From the NCBI RefSeq assembly GCF_021568775.1, contig NZ_JAKGSG010000020.1:1-64000 (forward strand): a stretch of 64,000 bases of DNA, read 5' to 3'. Below, one piece after another: positions 61,201 through 64,000 of this stretch. Origin of the DNA: Antribacter soli (GTDB taxonomy: Bacteria > Actinomycetota > Actinomycetes > Actinomycetales > Cellulomonadaceae). The notes below the pieces were generated by a model, which was not told where the DNA came from, searched no databases, and worked only from the letters and a program-made list of their open reading frames with translations. Each line of letters opens with the position of its first letter. Position 1 is the first letter of the stretch. The position numbers and the translations under genes were made by a program.

Positions 61201-61666
61201 CGACGGCGGTGCCCACTACCGCCTCGCCGTCGCCGGGGAGCGCGAGACCCCCTGGTGGGCGTTGTCCACCGGCGTGAGCACGGAGTGGGAGTTCACCGCC
61301 GCGCCCGTCGCCGAGGAAGAATTCTCCTACCTCCCGCTCCTGGACGTCGCCTACGAGATCGAGGACCTGACACTCGACAGCACGGCGCCCCGGAACGCCG
61401 AGGTCACGCTCCGCGTCTCGCACCAGACGGACCCTGCGTCCGACGGCGCGGCCGGTGCGGCGGTCGAGGGGGCCCGCCTCTGGTGGTCCGCCGACGACGG
61501 CGCCACGTGGCACGCCGCCGCGGTGTCCGCCACGGGTGACGGCACCTACACCGCGAAGGTCGCGGCACCGAAGGGCACGTCGCACGTCTCGCTCAAGGTC
61601 GAGGCCCGGGACGCCGCCGGTAGCACCATCAAGCAGACGGTGGTCCGGGCGTACAAGGTGGGCTGA
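58295..61666 (+). CDS. secreted subtilisin-like serine protease
   Basis: A 1123-residue exported S8 protease. A signal peptide (cleavage near AVAAPD, residue 28) and a propeptide of about 190 residues precede the catalytic domain. Its triad is Asp in VAVLDTGIDATHPDL (near 245), His in GHGSHVASILAG (near 275) and Ser in SGTSMATPHVAGAAAVL (near 450). The last 600 residues hold Ig/Fn3-like beta domains, seen for example in PASLSLGAFTFPHESVSAGTVTYTNP. The ATG at 58295 has AAGGGATGA upstream. It probably degrades external protein for nutrition. Confidence 0.94.
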   Translation: MRTRAGAAAAIATAIVLGGGTWSAVAAPDTGQEPAPGHTATRTTATTATVTLLTGDRVTVTEQADGRTAVAVLRGPGREGIAFQQYTDGDHLYVVPLDVADLVPTRLDRALFDVTGLVAAGYDDASRSTLPVIVQSAGTPSGSVADGARAGGSGGKADWAAAGLSPDRTLESVGAVADGLPKGRATKLLAALEAPAAAGTAPAIDRVWLDAPVRSLDADSMPQIGAPEAWAAGYTGEGVTVAVLDTGIDATHPDLDDVVVGERDFTGKGSVVDGQGHGSHVASILAGSGDASDGVNQGVAPDAGLLVGKVLDDGGSGEMSWVIEGMEWAASSGADIVSMSLGASEYTDGTDPAARAVDALSAEYGTLFVIAAGNASEHGTIGTPGSASSALTVGAVDDADQVTDFSSRGPRAGDHAIKPDVTAPGDGIVAARAAGTTLGDVVDDSYVAASGTSMATPHVAGAAAVLRQARPELTGPELKAVLMGSAQPTGGTVWDEGAGRILLPSALAHQVTTNPASLSLGAFTFPHESVSAGTVTYTNPTADDVTLALSIDVTDQEGAPLEGAVTLSADSVTIPAGGTATVDVTVDQGPGALGRYSGALVATGADGSTVRTAVGWYKEPELFDLTLRATGRDGQPHTGVSLATVMNADDAGAYGEFLFLEGSETTVRVPAGTYSVAGYLLTEGEELGLTEATAALEPELTVTDDTTVELDARQALPVSVTTPRRTDQLAVSLTDQRGDTLGNSVGSTIMLEGELPVFVTPTEPVTTGTFSFVNQFTLAEPVGAGEVPSYTYDLLFHQETAMQRTRFRADASNTAVATVRYSAPGPEAQLDTVRPGWAPGHFFAIALGYPVEPGTERTEYLSTGGVLWGHDVAVMDDVDLQGFLVGETVVPLPRERLAERFGGAVLSTRLGTGGVVVQAGSTLFAGMSAWSDGGGNGWLGFEPETRLDVWQDGEHVGESAEGYVELAVPDGGAHYRLAVAGERETPWWALSTGVSTEWEFTAAPVAEEEFSYLPLLDVAYEIEDLTLDSTAPRNAEVTLRVSHQTDPASDGAAGAAVEGARLWWSADDGATWHAAAVSATGDGTYTAKVAAPKGTSHVSLKVEARDAAGSTIKQTVVRAYKVG

Positions 61667-61701
61667 CGCTCTACCAACGGACGCCGGGCGGCGCCGAATG
61701 A

Positions 61702-61808
61702 GGACGTGCCGAGGATGTTGTGGCGCCAGGCTTGATGGGCCTGGCGGGAGGCCGCGAGGAACGAGCGGCCGGATGGTCGCCTGGCGCCACGACATCCTCG
61801 GGACGTCC
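61702..61808. repeat. long inverted repeat element with nested hairpins
   Basis: Arms 61702-61731 and 61779-61808 are complementary at 28 of 30 positions. Inside lies a perfect GGCCGC/GCGGCC hairpin (61750-61755/61765-61770) whose loop is GAGGAACGA, the same loop as in the family-1 repeats. The left arm can alternatively pair with 61739-61746 (CGCCAGGC/GCCTGGCG). It follows the subtilase gene by 35 bp and may act as its terminator, or be a small mobile or structured element. Confidence 0.88.
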
Positions 61809-61856
61809 TGTACCCGGCCCGTGGCGCCGGCCAGGCGACTCCGCCATGCTCGGACC

Positions 61857-62507
61857 ATGCCGTTGACCCCCACCGCGGATCCCCAGCTCGTCCTGCTCCG
61901 CCACGGCGAGACCGAGTGGAGCGCGTCCGGGCAGCACACCGGGCGCACCGACATCCCCCTGACCGCAGCGGGCGAGGTGCAGGCCCGCGCGGCCGGTGCG
62001 ACGCTCGCCGGATACGACTTCGCCGCCGTGCTCACCAGCCCCCTCGGCCGGGCGCGGCGGACCGCCGAGCTTGCCGGGCATCCGGGCGCCGTCGTGGACG
62101 AGGACCTCGCGGAGTGGGACTACGGGCCTGTCGACGGGCGCACCGCGCGTGAGGTCAGCGAGACCCTCGGGCGCGAGTTCCTCATCTTCGAGGACGGGGT
62201 GCGGATCCTGCCGCCCACCCCCGAGCACGGCGGCGGACGCCAGGGCGAGACGCTCGACGAGGTCGCGGCTCGCGCGGCGCGCGTCGTGCAGCGGGCCGAG
62301 GACACGCTGCGGCAGGGCGGGAATGTGCTCGTCGTGTCGCACGGGCACCTGCTGCGCGTGCTCGTCACGGCCTGGCTCGACGTCGACCCCCGGCTCGGCT
62401 CGCGGTTCGAGCTCGGCACCGCCGCGATCTCCCTGCTCGGGTACGGGCACCACCTGCGGACCGTGGAGGGCTGGAACCTCCCGCCGGACCACGCCCGCCC
62501 CGCCTGA
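61857..62507 (+). CDS. histidine phosphatase family protein
   Basis: A 216-residue phosphoglycerate mutase-like phosphatase. The catalytic histidine is in LVLLRHGETEWS and the second in VVSHGHLLRVL; LTSPLGRARRTAEL supplies the phosphate-binding Arg. It probably dephosphorylates a small metabolite. Substrate unknown. The stop codon forms the first bases of a family-2 repeat array. Confidence 0.9.
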   Translation: MPLTPTADPQLVLLRHGETEWSASGQHTGRTDIPLTAAGEVQARAAGATLAGYDFAAVLTSPLGRARRTAELAGHPGAVVDEDLAEWDYGPVDGRTAREVSETLGREFLIFEDGVRILPPTPEHGGGRQGETLDEVAARAARVVQRAEDTLRQGGNVLVVSHGHLLRVLVTAWLDVDPRLGSRFELGTAAISLLGYGHHLRTVEGWNLPPDHARPA

Positions 62508-62682
62508 CGCGCGCCTCCCGCGAGGGTCCAGGCAGACCGGGGCGGCGGAAGCCGTACGAACCCTGACGCGCGCCTCCCGCGAGGGTCCAGGCAGACCAAG
62601 GTGGCGGAAGCTGTAAGAACCCTGACGCGCGCCTCCCGCGAGGGTCCAGGCAGACCGAGGTGGCGGAAGCTGTAAGAACCCT
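62506..62682. repeat. three 59-bp direct repeats, family 2
   Basis: Exact 59-bp period (62506, 62565, 62624). Copies 2 and 3 differ at one base, while copy 1 differs around the hairpin. Copy 1 forms CGGC-GGAA-GCCG; the copies at 4.3 kb form TGGC-GGAA-GCCA, so one pair has changed in step. AGGGT and ACCCT bracket each unit. It lies between the phosphatase and PH-domain genes, both on the plus strand. Confidence 0.93.
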
Positions 62683-62739
62683 GAAGACACTGCCCGACCC
62701 GTCCCCGAAATTCCTGCGGCGGCATGGCAGCATGCACGC

Positions 62740-63270
62740 ATGGCCATGCGGGAAGAGCACCTCGCCGACGGCGAGACCGTCGTGATGTCGCTGCGCACCC
62801 ACCCCAAGGCGGTGCTACGCCCGGTGTTCCTGCTGGTGCTGCTGGTCGCCGTCGTGGTGGCGGTGTGGAACGTGCCCCTCGGGCTGCCCGCGATGCTGCT
62901 CTGGTTCGTGACCGCCGTCGTGGTGGTGCTCCTGCTCGCCGCCGTGCTGCCGCCGTACCTGCGCTGGCTCACCACCACGTACGTGATCACCAACCAGCGG
63001 GTCGCGCTGCGCACCGGCGTGCTCACGCAGTCGGGGCGGGACATCCCGCTCTACCGCATCAACAACGTCACCTTCGAGAAGCAGCTCAGCGACCGCTTCT
63101 TCGGCTGCGGCACGCTCGTCGTCTCGGACGGCACAGACCAGCCGGGCATGGTGCTGCACGACGTTCCCGACGTCGAGCGGGTGCAGCGCCGGCTCCAGGA
63201 GCTGGTGCACCGCGGCGACGACGGGTCCGACAACGGCGAGTTCCCGCCGAACGAGCCGCGCCGGATCTGA
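62740..63270 (+). CDS. PH-domain (bPH2/DUF304) membrane protein
   Basis: A 176-residue membrane protein. Two hydrophobic helices (about residues 26-70) are followed by a bacterial PH-like domain: LTTTYVITNQRVALRTGVLTQSGRDIPLYRINNVTFEK, the hallmark of the bPH2/YdbT type. Function unknown, often membrane-stress related. Its stop is directly followed by the 90-bp repeat array. Confidence 0.9.
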   Translation: MAMREEHLADGETVVMSLRTHPKAVLRPVFLLVLLVAVVVAVWNVPLGLPAMLLWFVTAVVVVLLLAAVLPPYLRWLTTTYVITNQRVALRTGVLTQSGRDIPLYRINNVTFEKQLSDRFFGCGTLVVSDGTDQPGMVLHDVPDVERVQRRLQELVHRGDDGSDNGEFPPNEPRRI

Positions 63271-63540
63271 TCAGTCGACATTGTCGATCGCCCGAGCCTG
63301 CGGTTCCGCTGCGGGCGAGTGCCTCGTTCCTCGGCCCTCACCCTGCACTGCACCTCGGGCTCAGTCGACGTTGTCGATCGCCGGAGCCTGCGGTTCCGCT
63401 CCGGGCGAGTGCCTCGTTCCTCGGCCCTCACCCTGCACTGCACCTCCGGCTCAGTCGACGTTGTCGATCGCCGGAGCCTGCGGTTCCGCTCCGGGCGAGT
63501 GCCTCGTTCCTCGGCCCTCACCCTGCACTGCACCTCCGGC
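63271..63540. repeat. three 90-bp tandem repeats, family 1
   Basis: Three units of exactly 90 bp (63271, 63361, 63451); the last two are identical and the first differs at four positions. Two of those four are a paired change: GCCCGAG/CTCGGGC (63290-63296/63354-63360) becomes GCCGGAG/CTCCGGC (63380-63386/63444-63450). The array exactly fills the gap between the convergent PH-domain and MOSC genes. Confidence 0.96.
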
Positions 63541-64000
63541 TCAGTCGACGACCGAGCGGCCCGCGGCCTGCTCGGCGCGCCGCAGCATGTCGCTGCTCAG
63601 GGTGATGTCGCCCGTCGCGTGCGCCGACAGGAGCCGCTTCGCCAGGACCTCCAGGGCGTCCACGTCGGCGAGGCCGCGATCGTCCGGGCCCGGGTCGGCG
63701 CTGCCGCGCGCCAGACCGAAGCGCGCCGCGAACCAGTCGCGCACCGTGACGCCGTGCTCGGGGCGCACCAGTACCTCGACCGCGTCGCCTGCACCGATCT
63801 CGCCGCTGCGGACCACACGCAGGTAGGCGCCCGTGCGGTTCGCGCGCGTGAATCGGAGCACCCACTGCTTCTCGCCGAGGCGCCGGGCGAATGTCTGGCA
63901 GGGGACGCGCGGCTGGGTCACCTCGAGCACTGCCGTGCCGACCGACCACCGCTCGCCGATCACCGCGCCGTCGACGTCCACGCCGCTCGTGCGGAGGTTC
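63541..64000 (-). CDS. MOSC-domain protein (N-terminus beyond the window)
   Basis: Partial gene: 152 codons plus stop are visible, and the frame stays open to the window edge, where NLRTSGVDVDG matches the MOSC NLxTxGVDV block. The conserved MOSC cysteine is in RVPCQTF, and GEIGAGDAVEVL is typical. MOSC domains bind or transfer sulfur, as in molybdenum cofactor sulfuration and YiiM-like detoxification. The stop overlaps the start of the next repeat motif. Confidence 0.88.
   Translation of the reverse strand, partial: NLRTSGVDVDGAVIGERWSVGTAVLEVTQPRVPCQTFARRLGEKQWVLRFTRANRTGAYLRVVRSGEIGAGDAVEVLVRPEHGVTVRDWFAARFGLARGSADPGPDDRGLADVDALEVLAKRLLSAHATGDITLSSDMLRRAEQAAGRSVVD

Noticed and set aside
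63271-63540. CRISPR array
   Set aside because: Units are contiguous with no variable spacers, 90 bp is too long for a CRISPR repeat, and no cas genes are present.

Overview
The window reads as a chromosome segment of a high-G+C actinobacterium, most likely a cellulolytic member of the Micrococcales (Cellulomonas, Cellulosimicrobium or Isoptericola type). Reasons: strong G/C bias at third codon positions in every gene, frequent GTG starts, four-base ATGA/GTGA stop-start overlaps, and a CBM2-linker-GH6 cellulase like those of Cellulomonas. No rRNA, tRNA, phage, insertion sequence or CRISPR array was recognised. The genus is inferred, not shown.

Layout. 1-9 kb: a CorA transporter, a sugar isomerase-like protein, divergent PTS enzyme I and IIA(Glc), a thioredoxin/NHL protein, and a small protein next to a NAL1-type serine protease. 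9-16 kb: an S9 peptidase, an FAD oxidase, a CopD-CtaG fusion and a DUF3800-like protein. 16-21.3 kb: a tightly coupled MoxR-DUF58-membrane protein-VWA-VWA-TPR operon. 21.3-25 kb: a 2-oxoacid dehydrogenase complex (E1alpha-E1beta-E2). 25.3-31.4 kb: a complete non-phosphorylative L-fucose pathway (mutarotase, dehydrogenase candidates, lactonase, dehydratase, hydrolase) with a GntR regulator. 31.5-46.8 kb: HisC-like aminotransferase, a lipase-like protein with a small coupled partner, PurB, the GH6 cellulase, an ECF sigma factor with its membrane partner, phosphoglucomutase, rhodanese, two small GNATs, gluconokinase and two MFS exporters. 47-50 kb: two adjacent exported repeat proteins. 50-57 kb: a ferritin-VIT1 protein, RNase HI, and a sugar-type ABC importer in an operon with a fumarase-superfamily lyase. 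57-64 kb: a micropeptide with a CVDGVC motif beside a DsbA-family oxidoreductase, a large secreted subtilase, a phosphatase, a PH-domain protein and a MOSC protein cut by the window end.

The most unusual content is between genes. A 90-bp repeat occurs at four loci (start of window, 51.9 kb, 57.1 kb, 63.3 kb), always next to gene 3' ends. It folds into hairpins that keep pairing by compensatory changes, and its conserved loop GAGGAACGA recurs in an otherwise unrelated inverted repeat at 61.7 kb. A second family of 59/60-bp repeats with a GGAA-loop hairpin lies at 4.3 kb and 62.5 kb. Several long perfect palindromes mark gene ends and the dehydrogenase promoter.

Functionally the window centres on carbohydrate use: cellulose hydrolysis, PTS control, L-fucose breakdown to pyruvate and lactate feeding oxoacid dehydrogenase chemistry, sugar uptake, phosphoglucomutase and gluconokinase.
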